Of a DNA stretch of 64,000 nucleotides, positions 18,573 through 26,660 are shown one piece after another (position 1 is the first letter of the stretch; each line of letters opens with the position of its first letter). Both the position numbers and the translations under genes were made by a program. The notes under the pieces are model-generated. The model searched no databases. It saw only the letters and a list, made by a program, of their open reading frames with translations, and was not told the origin of the DNA. Location of the stretch: positions 1 through 64,000 of the forward strand of contig NZ_CANMTQ010000013.1 in NCBI RefSeq assembly GCF_947500835.1. Direction: 5' to 3'. The DNA comes from an uncultured Halomonas sp. Lineage in GTDB: Bacteria; Pseudomonadota; Gammaproteobacteria; Pseudomonadales; Halomonadaceae.

Positions 18573-20444
18573 ATGTGGTACAAGAAGAAAACCCTGTGGC
18601 TGGCAATCGCCGCCCTGTCCACGGGCACCCAGTCCCATGCCCAGCAGGGCCTGAACCTGGATGATATTCAGGTAACCGCCAATCGCCTGCCCCAATCTCA
18701 GGCGGACGTGCTGGCCAGCACCACCGTCATCGACCGCGCCGAGATCGAGCGGCTGCAGGCAACCTCCCTGATCGATCTATTACAGGCCCGGGCCGGGGTC
18801 GAGATCACTCAGAACGGGCCGCCGGGCAGCGTCAGCAGCCTGTTCTTGCGCGGCAGCAATTCCAATCACAGCGTCGTACTGATAGACGGTGTGCGCATCA
18901 ATTCCGCGGTAGATGGCGGTACCAGCCTGGAGTTTATCGACCCGGCGGCCGTCGAACGCATCGAGATCGTTCGCGGGCCCCGGGCCGCCACTTATGGCGC
19001 AGATGCCATTGGCGGGGTGATCCAGATCTTCACCCGCCAAGGCAGCCAGGAAGGCACCCAGGCTGCCCTGTCCGCCCGGGTCGGTGACAACGACAGTCAG
19101 CGCCAGAATCTTTGGGTGGCCACCGGAAGCAACGACACTCGGCTCAATGCCTCGGTATTCAATAACGAGACCGACGGCTTCGATGCCTACAAAGACGATG
19201 ACAGCGGTGAACGCGACGGCTACACCGGGCGCGGTGGCCAGCTCTCTCTATCCCATCGTTTCGATGAGCGGGTTAGCGCCCAGGTCAGCGCCCTGCGTCA
19301 GGATTTCAAGGCGGATTACGACAACTGCTTTCGCAGCGGTGATTTTCTTGCGCCCGCATCCAGCGACTGCGAAAGCGAAGGCTATCAGCAGAGCGTTGGC
19401 GCCAGGGCGGATATCGCGCTTCAGCCAAATTGGGATATCGGCATCACCGCCGGTCGTTTCGACGAGGTGCGTCGGGAATACTATGGCGGTGAGCGCCAGT
19501 CCCGCACCGCCACCAAGCGCGACGAAGTCGGTCTGCAGAACCTGTTCTACCAGGAGAACGGCGTCACCACCCTAGGCGTCGATTATCGTCATGAAAGCGT
19601 CGATTTCTCGAACCGGGCGGATCAGGACTATGAAAAGGACAGCCGCGAGAATGTCGGCGTCTACGGCCTGGTGGAGCGCAACTACGGCCCCCACCAGCTT
19701 TCCGGATCGCTACGCTATGACGACGACTCCCTGTTCGACGACGAGACCACCGGCAGCCTGGGTTACGGCTATCGTCTGACCCCCAATCAGCGCCTGGGCG
19801 CCAGCTACGCCACCGCCTACAAGGCGCCAAGCCTGAGCGATCTGTACGGCACCTTCGATCCCAACCCGGACCTGGACGCGGAAACCTCGAAGAACGTCGA
19901 AGCTTTCTGGGAGTACCGTCAGGACAATTTCGATACCCGAATCACCGCCTTCGAAAATCGTATCGATGATCTGATCGTCTATACCGGAGGCTTTCTCGAC
20001 GGCAGCTATCGCAATGTGGACGAGGCCCGTATTCGCGGTGTGGAGCTTTCCGGTGGTTGGGAAGGCGAGCGGCTGGCCACGCGCCTGGCGCTGACCTTCC
20101 AGGACCCGGAGGTACGCCAGTGGTCCGATCCCTTCGCCGGCATAGAGGAAGGCGATCGGCTGCTGAACCGGGCCGAGCGCTTTGCCCGGCTGGACGTCGA
20201 TTATGCCCTGCTCGATCAGGTTCAAGTGGGGTCAACGCTACGAGCCTACAGCGAGCGCACCTCCTATGGCGGCTCCGAGGTGGGCGGCTTTGGCTTGCTT
20301 GACCTGCGTACGTCCTGGCAGGTCACCCCGAAAGTCGAGCTCTCCGCCAAGGTCGAGAACGTCCTCGACAAGCAGTATCAACTCGTCGATGGCTACAACA
20401 CCCGGGATCGCTATGTGGAAGGCGGCGTTACCGTCCGCTACTGA
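18573..20444 (+). CDS. btuB: TonB-dependent vitamin B12 receptor BtuB
   Basis: Outer-membrane TonB-dependent transporter of 623 residues. Signal peptide (ends near SHAQ), a TonB box-like DDIQVTANR (about residues 29-37), plug domain (SLIDLLQARAGVEI, FLRGSNSNHSVVLIDGVRIN, RIEIVRGPRAATYGADAIGGVIQI), then a beta-barrel ending GGVTVRY with the usual terminal aromatic. The start ATG follows GTGAGGAATACCCACC. The cobalamin riboswitch upstream identifies the substrate as a corrinoid. The periplasmic partner BtuF is encoded 6 kb away, but no BtuCD genes lie in the window. Confidence 0.95.
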   Translation: MWYKKKTLWLAIAALSTGTQSHAQQGLNLDDIQVTANRLPQSQADVLASTTVIDRAEIERLQATSLIDLLQARAGVEITQNGPPGSVSSLFLRGSNSNHSVVLIDGVRINSAVDGGTSLEFIDPAAVERIEIVRGPRAATYGADAIGGVIQIFTRQGSQEGTQAALSARVGDNDSQRQNLWVATGSNDTRLNASVFNNETDGFDAYKDDDSGERDGYTGRGGQLSLSHRFDERVSAQVSALRQDFKADYDNCFRSGDFLAPASSDCESEGYQQSVGARADIALQPNWDIGITAGRFDEVRREYYGGERQSRTATKRDEVGLQNLFYQENGVTTLGVDYRHESVDFSNRADQDYEKDSRENVGVYGLVERNYGPHQLSGSLRYDDDSLFDDETTGSLGYGYRLTPNQRLGASYATAYKAPSLSDLYGTFDPNPDLDAETSKNVEAFWEYRQDNFDTRITAFENRIDDLIVYTGGFLDGSYRNVDEARIRGVELSGGWEGERLATRLALTFQDPEVRQWSDPFAGIEEGDRLLNRAERFARLDVDYALLDQVQVGSTLRAYSERTSYGGSEVGGFGLLDLRTSWQVTPKVELSAKVENVLDKQYQLVDGYNTRDRYVEGGVTVRY

Positions 20445-20635
20445 ACAGGCTACTTTAAATTGAGCTGGTACCAACTGTTTAGTGCGGTTGGCACCATCAA
20501 CCCTCTGCGTTTCTTTACGAGTAGCTGCTAATCTTTGAATTGACCACCGCCGTGGTGTCTTGTCACAGATGTTACCGTGACAGAGATCTCGGCGATGGCA
20601 ATAACAACGATTACCCGATGCCAAGGAATATAATA

Positions 20636-22006
20636 ATGAGCAAGACTCCTCCAACGACCCGTGACTCAAAGACTCAGGATACACAGCCTGACGGCAAGAC
20701 GACCCGGGGCATTCACGAACTCTATGCGGAAGATCCGTTAGCTGCGGACAAGAATCTCTGGGACCGGGAAACCGACCCGCTCAGCCGACGCGGCTTTATC
20801 AAACGCAGCAGCTTGCTGGCCATGGCTGCCGCCGTGGGCGCTTCCATTCCCTTCGCCGACAAGATGCCCGCGGGTCTGATTCCAGCGGCGCTTGCGCAAA
20901 GCGACGAGCCTTTCAGCATCGAAGGCAAGGAAGGGCTGACCGTGCTCAACGATCGACCCATCAATGCGGAAACGCCGCCGCATCTGCTTGATGATGACGT
21001 GACGCCGGCCAAGCACATGTTCGTGCGTAACAACGGGCTGCCGCCGGCGCAGTCCAGTATCGACGTCAACAACTGGACCCTGGAGATTGCCGGCGAGTCC
21101 TGTCAAAACCCCAAGAGCTTCACCATTGCCGAGCTCAAGAAGCAGTTCGATCAACACACCTATCAATTGACGGTGGAATGTGGCGGCAATGGCCGTGCGG
21201 AATTCAACCCCTCTGCCAGCGGCAATCAGTGGACCACCGGCGCCGTGGCCTGCCCGACCTATACTGGGGTGCGCGTAAAGGATGTACTCGAGGCCTGCGG
21301 CATAAAAGATGATGCTGTGTACATCGGCTATTACGGTGCCGATACCCATCTCAGCGGCGATCCGAAGAAAGAGCCCATCTCGCGCGGCGTGCCCATGGAA
21401 AAAGCTCTGGAGGATGAATCCCTGATCGCCTGGGCGATGAATGATGAAGACATTCCTTACCAGAACGGCTATCCGTTGCGCCTGGTGTGCGGCGGCTGGC
21501 CGGGTTCGGTGTCCGGCAAATGGCTCAACAAGATCGTCATTCGCAACCAGAAGCACGACGGCGCCAAGATGGCTCCGCCCTCCTACAGCGTGCCCAAGCA
21601 TCCGGTGGCGCCGGGTACGGATGTGCCACTCGATGAGTTCGTGACCATTCACTCCATGCCGGTGAAATCCTTGATCACCTTTCCCAAGTCCGGCATCACC
21701 CATGCCGATCCCGGCCCTCTCGAGGTGCGTGGCCATGCCTGGGCCGGGGATCTATCGGTCAGGGAAGTGCAGGTTTCCACGGATTTCGGGGTCACCTGGC
21801 AAAAGGCCGAACTCAAGGAAGCGCCCAACCGGCTGGCCTGGCAGCGTTTCACCGCCAAGTTGGACTTTCCCGAACCGGGCTATTACGAAATCTGGGCCAA
21901 GGCCATTGATAGCGAAGGCAATGCCCAGCCCATGGTGGTGCCCGGCTGGAACCCCAAGGGGTATCTCAACAATGCCTGTCATCGCATTGCGGTCCAGGTC
22001 GCCTGA
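20636..22006 (+). CDS. sorA: Sulfite dehydrogenase, molybdopterin subunit (SorA-like)
   Basis: A 456-residue periplasmic molybdenum enzyme of the sulfite oxidase family. A twin-arginine signal (SRRGFIKRSSLLAMAAAVGAS, about residues 46-66) precedes the Mo-cofactor domain. The Mo-ligand cysteine is most likely in TVECGGNGR, and a C-terminal dimerisation domain follows (DPGPLEVRGHAWAGD to end). The ATG at 20636 is chosen for AAGGA upstream; in-frame starts occur up to 32 codons earlier. The cytochrome c gene directly downstream supports SorAB-type sulfite:cytochrome c oxidoreductase; a SoxC-like role is the main alternative. Confidence 0.85.
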   Translation: MSKTPPTTRDSKTQDTQPDGKTTRGIHELYAEDPLAADKNLWDRETDPLSRRGFIKRSSLLAMAAAVGASIPFADKMPAGLIPAALAQSDEPFSIEGKEGLTVLNDRPINAETPPHLLDDDVTPAKHMFVRNNGLPPAQSSIDVNNWTLEIAGESCQNPKSFTIAELKKQFDQHTYQLTVECGGNGRAEFNPSASGNQWTTGAVACPTYTGVRVKDVLEACGIKDDAVYIGYYGADTHLSGDPKKEPISRGVPMEKALEDESLIAWAMNDEDIPYQNGYPLRLVCGGWPGSVSGKWLNKIVIRNQKHDGAKMAPPSYSVPKHPVAPGTDVPLDEFVTIHSMPVKSLITFPKSGITHADPGPLEVRGHAWAGDLSVREVQVSTDFGVTWQKAELKEAPNRLAWQRFTAKLDFPEPGYYEIWAKAIDSEGNAQPMVVPGWNPKGYLNNACHRIAVQVA

Positions 22007-22016
22007 GGAAACTCCC

Positions 22017-22394
22017 ATGAACGTAAAAAAGACCTTTGGCGCCGCGCTGGTGATAGCCGCCTTTTTGCCCCTGGCAAGCCATGCCCAGGAAACCGATCCC
22101 GCCACGGGCTTCGTCATCGACGAGGGCTGGCAGGTGGTCAACGCCAACTGCACCGCCTGTCATTCCGCCAAGCTGGTAACCCAGAACAGCGGTTCACGGC
22201 ACCGTTGGGAATATCTCATTCGCTGGATGCAGAAGACCCAGGGGCTCTGGCAATTCCAGCCGGAAATGGAAAACACCATCCTGGACTATCTGGCCAAGCA
22301 CTATGGGCCCAAGGAGGACGCCCGGCGCCCACCGCTGGCCCGGGAGCTGATGCCGGACAATCCCTACAAGCAAACCAGTGACGCCTCGGGCTAA
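22017..22394 (+). CDS. sorB: Cytochrome c subunit of sulfite dehydrogenase (SorB-like)
   Basis: A 125-residue secreted monohaem cytochrome c. Signal peptide residues 1-23 (ends SHAQ), then one haem site CTACH (about residues 44-48) and a methionine-rich distal half (WMQKTQGLWQFQPEMENTILDYLAKHYGP). It starts 10 bases after sorA stops, with GAGGA upstream, so the two are cotranscribed. It should accept electrons from the molybdenum subunit and pass them to the respiratory chain. Confidence 0.88.
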   Translation: MNVKKTFGAALVIAAFLPLASHAQETDPATGFVIDEGWQVVNANCTACHSAKLVTQNSGSRHRWEYLIRWMQKTQGLWQFQPEMENTILDYLAKHYGPKEDARRPPLARELMPDNPYKQTSDASG

Positions 22395-22423
22395 ATACCC
22401 GATCGCGGTCTTGGCTTGAACTG

Positions 22424-22455
22424 CCCCAGGATTGAATACCCATTCAATCCTGGGG
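22424..22455. terminator. Perfect 14-bp hairpin after sorB
   Basis: CCCCAGGATTGAAT (22424-22437), loop ACCC, ATTCAATCCTGGGG (22442-22455). It lies 29 bases after the sorB stop. There is no T-tract on either strand, so it may be an RNA-stabilising hairpin or operator rather than a simple terminator. Confidence 0.55.
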
Positions 22456-22486
22456 AACCACTACATAAATGTCTACGCGAACGAAT

Positions 22487-22600
22487 TACTGCGTTGCGCG
22501 GTACTTGAAGGCTCGCCTAACCCCATGTTATGTCTCGCCTTCTGTGTTCCGCGCGTCTTGTACTTCATTTCGCTCGTCTATTTATTCAGCAATTCCCTAG
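22487..22600 (-). repeat. Structured intergenic repeat, copy 2 (C-type)
   Basis: Nested arms on the plus strand: GCGCGG pairs with CCGCGC, GAAGGC with GCCTTC, and TAAC with GTTA around CCCAT. It aligns along its length with the copy at 26539-26650 (shared ACTGCGTT, CGGT, CTCGC, ACCCCAT and the tail CGCTCGTC-ATTT-TTC). Its reverse complement shows the same ACAAG-CG and GAG-hairpin-GAG plan as the 15.9, 35.5 and 63.3 kb copies. It has no coding potential and occupies the centre of the 304-base sorB-opgD gap. Confidence 0.75.
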
Positions 22601-22698
22601 GGGGTTTTTTCATACTCGCGTTGAATCATCGGTCTATAGCGATTTACTGGCGGCTAACGTAGCGTATGCAAGAAGTAACAAGCTCAGGGATGACCAGC

Positions 22699-24312
22699 AT
22701 GAATCGACGCGATTTCTTGAAAGCCGCGAGCGTGATGAGCAGTGCGTTTCTACCTGTTTCGACCGTATTGGCCGTCACCAATGGCTCAGCCGAATCGATT
22801 GGCCCGGAAAAGTCCTTCGATTACGCCTGGCTAAAGGGATTGGCAAAGCATCTATCACAGCAGAACCCTACGCCGCCTGAAACCGATTTGCCGAAGCAGC
22901 TGCAGGACATGAGCTGGGATGAGTATCAGGCAATCGCGTTCAAGCCGGACCACGCTCTATGGGCCGACAAGAAACGATCGAACGTTCGCGCCCAGCTCTT
23001 CCACCTCGGTCTCTATTTCAAGAAGCCGGTGCGCCTTTACGAAATCGTCGATGGCCAGGCCAAGGAAATTGCCTATGACCCGGCGATGTTCGACTACGGC
23101 GAGTCTGATATCGACGCTGGCGCCCTGCCCAAGGATCTGGGCTTTGCCGGTTTCCGCCTTCATCATGAAAGCGACTGGAAGCGGGACGTGGCCTCTTTCC
23201 TGGGCGCCAGTTATTTCCGCGCGGTCAGCAAGTCGATGCAATACGGCATGTCCGCTCGGGGCTTGGCCATCGACACGGGCATGCCAAGGCCCGAGGAGTT
23301 TCCGCGCTTCACCCGCTTCTGGCTCGAACGACCTGACGACGACAGCGATCTTGTCACTGTCTACGCCCTGCTTGAATCCCCCAGCGTCACCGGCGCCTAT
23401 CGCTTCGGCATTACCGCCGGCAACGGCGTGGTCATGGATGTGGACGCCGCCCTCTACCCGCGCAAGCCCATCGAGCGGCTGGGTATAGCGCCTTTGACCA
23501 GCATGTACATGGTCGGCGAGAACGATCGGCAGGCAGGCTGGGACTGGCGGCCTGAAATTCACGACTCCGACGGTCTTTCCATGCACACGGGGGATGGCAA
23601 GTGGCTATGGCGCCCCCTCGCCAATCCACCGAGACTTCGCTTCAACGCCTACCAGGATGAGAACCCCAAGGGCTTCGGTTTGATTCAGCGGGATCGCGAC
23701 TTCGACCATTATCAGGACGATGGCGTCTTCTACGATCAACGCCCCAGCGTATGGATCGAACCCAAGACCGACTGGGGAGCGGGATCTGTCCAACTGGTCG
23801 AGATTCCGACTCTGGATGAAACCTTCGATAACATCGTCGCCTTCTGGAACCCCAAAGAGGCGATCGAGCCTGGTAGCGAACTGCTCTATGGCTATCGCAT
23901 CTACTGGCAGGAGCGCCCTCCCGCGGAAACGGAACTGGCCCGCTGCGTGGCTACCCGTACCGGCATAGGCGGTGTGGTGGGTCAAAAGCGCGACTACTTC
24001 AGCTGGCGCTTCGTGGTCGATTTTAGAGGCGGCCCTTTCCCTTTCAATGCAGACCAGGACATCGAGGTCGTGCCAACCATCAAGAACTCCGCCGGCCGGG
24101 TTGAAATTACCTCGGCGCGCCCTTTGCACGCGATCCAAGGCTATCGCGCGATGTTCGACGTGGTGCCGCCGGATGAGGGCACCGATCACATCAACCTGAG
24201 CCTTTATCTAACGGCAAAGGGCGACGACAAACCCTTGACCGAGACCTGGATGTATCAATGGACGCCGCCACCGGAGGATGAACGTGAACTGCACAACCCC
24301 GGGCACCTTTGA
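22699..24312 (+). CDS. opgD: Glucan biosynthesis protein D (OpgD/MdoD)
   Basis: Periplasmic protein of 537 residues that shapes osmoregulated periplasmic glucans. A Tat-type signal (MNRRDFLKAASVMSSAF) leads into the OpgG/OpgD domain, with FDYAWLKGLAKHLSQQ, GFAGFRLHH, SYFRAVSKSMQYGMSARGLAIDTG and the C-terminal immunoglobulin-like part (WQERPPAETELARCVATRTG). The ATG at 22699 follows CAGGG at a good distance; two in-frame ATGs lie 3 and 11 codons upstream. No opgH or opgG is nearby. It is flanked upstream by a structured repeat. Confidence 0.93.
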   Translation: MNRRDFLKAASVMSSAFLPVSTVLAVTNGSAESIGPEKSFDYAWLKGLAKHLSQQNPTPPETDLPKQLQDMSWDEYQAIAFKPDHALWADKKRSNVRAQLFHLGLYFKKPVRLYEIVDGQAKEIAYDPAMFDYGESDIDAGALPKDLGFAGFRLHHESDWKRDVASFLGASYFRAVSKSMQYGMSARGLAIDTGMPRPEEFPRFTRFWLERPDDDSDLVTVYALLESPSVTGAYRFGITAGNGVVMDVDAALYPRKPIERLGIAPLTSMYMVGENDRQAGWDWRPEIHDSDGLSMHTGDGKWLWRPLANPPRLRFNAYQDENPKGFGLIQRDRDFDHYQDDGVFYDQRPSVWIEPKTDWGAGSVQLVEIPTLDETFDNIVAFWNPKEAIEPGSELLYGYRIYWQERPPAETELARCVATRTGIGGVVGQKRDYFSWRFVVDFRGGPFPFNADQDIEVVPTIKNSAGRVEITSARPLHAIQGYRAMFDVVPPDEGTDHINLSLYLTAKGDDKPLTETWMYQWTPPPEDERELHNPGHL

Positions 24313-24355
24313 CACTTTCCTTCCAAGTTTTTTGAGTTGCAGCTAGACGATACCG

Positions 24356-24385
24356 CCGTATACTGTATTTAAATACAGTATACGG
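24356..24385. promoter_or_regulatory. LexA (SOS) box within a perfect 30-bp palindrome
   Basis: The central TACTGTATTTAAATACAGTA (24361-24380) fits the LexA consensus CTGT-N8-ACAG exactly and is symmetrical. The symmetry extends to 15 bp per arm (24356-24385). It lies 9 bases before the ATG of the radical SAM gene, ideal for repression. Confidence 0.9.
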
Positions 24386-24394
24386 GGCGATTCC

Positions 24395-25468
24395 ATGGCC
24401 ATTCAACACCCCTCCTTGCGGCGCAAGGGCCGCGGCGCGACCTTTGATCCTCATAACCGATTTGCGCCTACTCACAGCGAGGCTATCGATGATGGCTGGT
24501 GGCAGGAAGCCCTGCCCGAGCGCTTGGCAACCACGGTGCGAGACGAACCCGCCAAGAGCGCACTGTCTTGGAATCAGTCACCGGATCTCGGCTTCGATCG
24601 TTCGTTGAATCCCTATCGTGGCTGCGAGCACGGCTGCATCTATTGCTACGCGCGGCCCAGCCACGCTTACTGGGATCTATCGCCGGGGATCGATTTCGAG
24701 ACCCGCTTGATCGCCCGTACTGGTCTCGTCGAACGCTTGCGTGAAGCGCTGTGCAAACCGGGCTATGAATGCCGACCGATCAACCTTTCCGGTAACACGG
24801 ACTGCTATCAGCCATTGGAAGCCGAACGCCGTACCACCAGGTCCATTCTCGAACTGCTGATGGCGTGTCGTCATCCAGTGACCTTGGTCACCAAGAGCGC
24901 ACTGATTCTGCGAGATCTGGATCTCCTTAGTGAGATGGCTGATAAACATCTAGTGCGGGTATTCATCAGCCTCACCAGCCTTGATGATGATCTCAAGCGC
25001 ACCCTGGAGCCCCGCACGGCCTCGCCTAAGGCACGCCTCAATATCTTGCAGGGGCTTAGCGCAGCGGGAATACCCACCGGCGCCCTGCTGGCGCCGATGA
25101 TCCCCGGGCTGAACGATCATGAAATGGAAGCTCTATTGCAGGCAGCCCATGACGCTGGGGCACGCACCGCCGCCTGGACGCTGCTGCGCCTGCCCCGGGA
25201 AGTGGCGCCGCTGTTTGAGGAGTGGTTGATTACTTATTATCCGCAGCGCGCCAGCAAGGTCATGAGCCTGATGCGCCAGTGCCGAGGTGGACAGGCCAAC
25301 GACTCGCGTTTCGGTCAGCGCATGCGGGGCCAAGGGGTATTTGCCGAGCTTCTTGCCCAGCGTTTCAGCAAGGCCAGCAAGCGGCTGGGCCTGGGAAAGC
25401 GCGTAGAAATGGGACTGGACTGCAGCGGGTTTCGTGCGCCCCATGTTCAAGGCGACCTCTTTCTCTGA
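24395..25468 (+). CDS. PA0069-family radical SAM protein, SOS-controlled
   Basis: A 357-residue radical SAM protein with the [4Fe-4S] motif CEHGCIYC (about residues 77-84) and SAM-binding strands such as INLSGNTDCYQPLE and HPVTLVTKSALILRDLDLL. It belongs to the PA0069 / Rv2578c family, distantly related to spore photoproduct lyase, whose substrate is unknown. The start ATG at 24395 lies just after a consensus LexA box, so it is almost certainly DNA-damage inducible. As I recall, Pseudomonas PA0069 is also in the LexA regulon, which supports a DNA repair role. It probably forms a short unit with the winged-helix gene downstream. Confidence 0.9.
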   Translation: MAIQHPSLRRKGRGATFDPHNRFAPTHSEAIDDGWWQEALPERLATTVRDEPAKSALSWNQSPDLGFDRSLNPYRGCEHGCIYCYARPSHAYWDLSPGIDFETRLIARTGLVERLREALCKPGYECRPINLSGNTDCYQPLEAERRTTRSILELLMACRHPVTLVTKSALILRDLDLLSEMADKHLVRVFISLTSLDDDLKRTLEPRTASPKARLNILQGLSAAGIPTGALLAPMIPGLNDHEMEALLQAAHDAGARTAAWTLLRLPREVAPLFEEWLITYYPQRASKVMSLMRQCRGGQANDSRFGQRMRGQGVFAELLAQRFSKASKRLGLGKRVEMGLDCSGFRAPHVQGDLFL

Positions 25469-25542
25469 CCCGATCAAGAACCGAGTGGGTTAGCATGGCA
25501 ATCACTTGATTAACGCAAGCGCTATCTCGAGAGTTTTATTAC

Positions 25543-25851
25543 ATGTCTATCAGCAAGACGCCCATCAGCAAGACCCAGTCCAGCTTCTATCGCCGCCTGT
25601 ATGTGGCCTATCTGATCGACAGCGGAACTGCCAGCGTGCCGGATATCATCGCCGCTACCGGTATGCCACGACGCACCGCTCAGGACACCATCAATGCCTT
25701 GGCCGAGCTCGACATTGTCTGCGAATTCGAACGAGATGCCGGTGCCCGCCATAACATCGGGCGCTATGTGATTCGGAACTGGGGCGCAATCGACAGACGC
25801 TGGGTAGCAAAGCACCATGGCCGGATCAAAACGGTTTTGGGCTATCCCTGA
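25543..25851 (+). CDS. Small winged-helix DNA-binding protein
   Basis: A 102-residue protein whose centre looks like a winged helix-turn-helix: YVAYLIDSGTASVPDIIAATGMPRRTAQDTINALAELDIVCEFE. The wing and a basic C-terminus (RRWVAKHHGRIKTVLGYP) follow. No effector domain is present, so it may be a small regulator or nucleoid-associated protein. The ATG at 25543 has GAGAG about 12 bases upstream. It lies between the SOS-controlled radical SAM gene and cobO; which it relates to is unknown. Confidence 0.75.
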   Translation: MSISKTPISKTQSSFYRRLYVAYLIDSGTASVPDIIAATGMPRRTAQDTINALAELDIVCEFERDAGARHNIGRYVIRNWGAIDRRWVAKHHGRIKTVLGYP

Positions 25852-25905
25852 GATTCCTTTATCGTTCAACCCGACGTTTCTTTTCAATTTCAGGTAACCA
25901 ACCCC

Positions 25906-26505
25906 ATGACCGATCGCGATACCCGCCATAAAAAGTCGATGCAAAAGCTCAAGAGCCACGTCGATGAGAAAGTCGCCAACGCCCAGGAACAACGGGGACT
26001 GCTGCTGGTGTTCACCGGCAACGGCAAGGGCAAGACCACCGCCGCCTGGGGCACGGTGACGCGCGCCCTGGGGTACGGCTACAAGGTCGGGGTCATCCAG
26101 TTCATCAAGGGGCTATGGGAGTGTGGAGAGCGGGAGCGCCTGATCGCGGATGACAATCTGGAGGTTCAGGTGATGGCCACCGGCTTTACCTGGGACACCC
26201 AGAATCGTGAAAGCGATACAAAGGCCTGTCTTGAAGTCTGGAAGGAGGCCGAGCGCATGCTGACGGATGATTCCGTCTATCTGATAGTGCTCGATGAGAT
26301 CACTTACATGCTCAAGTTCGGTTACCTGGATATCGATGTGGTCAAGCGCGCCATCGAAAACCGCCCTGAAGAACAGAGTGTGATCATCACCGGTCGCAAT
26401 GCCCATCGTGAACTCATTGCCATAGCCGATACGGTGACCGAGATGCAGGAAGTACGTCACGGTTTCAACAACGGGCTACAAGCAAGGCGCGGCATCGACT
26501 ATTGA
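25906..26505 (+). CDS. cobO: Cob(I)yrinic acid a,c-diamide adenosyltransferase
   Basis: A 199-residue CobO/BtuR-family enzyme that adds the adenosyl group to reduced corrinoids in cobalamin synthesis or salvage. The P-loop GNGKGKTTAAWG (about residues 38-49) and IQFIKGLWECGERERL, LIVLDEITYMLKFGYL and VIITGRNAHRELIAIAD are diagnostic. The N-terminal 30 residues are charged and variable as usual. Together with btuB and btuF it points to corrinoid salvage; no corrin-ring synthesis genes are in the window. A structured repeat follows the stop codon. Confidence 0.95.
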   Translation: MTDRDTRHKKSMQKLKSHVDEKVANAQEQRGLLLVFTGNGKGKTTAAWGTVTRALGYGYKVGVIQFIKGLWECGERERLIADDNLEVQVMATGFTWDTQNRESDTKACLEVWKEAERMLTDDSVYLIVLDEITYMLKFGYLDIDVVKRAIENRPEEQSVIITGRNAHRELIAIADTVTEMQEVRHGFNNGLQARRGIDY

Positions 26506-26538
26506 GAAAACACCGAATAAATGACTGTGCGTTTCAAT

Positions 26539-26650
26539 CACTGCGTTACTCGGTGCGCGGCATCCTCGCATATACCCCATATGCTCCGGTGCCTGTGCTC
26601 CGGGCGCCTTGTGCTTGAACCGCTCGTCGATTTCTTCGGCGCTTCCTTAG
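26539..26650 (-). repeat. Structured intergenic repeat, copy 3 (C-type)
   Basis: Self-complementary arms on the plus strand: GCATAT/ATATGC around ACCCC, GGCATC with GGTGCC (one wobble), and GGTGC with GCGCC (one wobble). It aligns with the copy at 22487-22600 in the same orientation. It fills the gap between the convergent cobO and btuF genes almost completely and may act as a bidirectional transcript end. Confidence 0.75.
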
Positions 26651-26660
26651 AGAGGAAATA

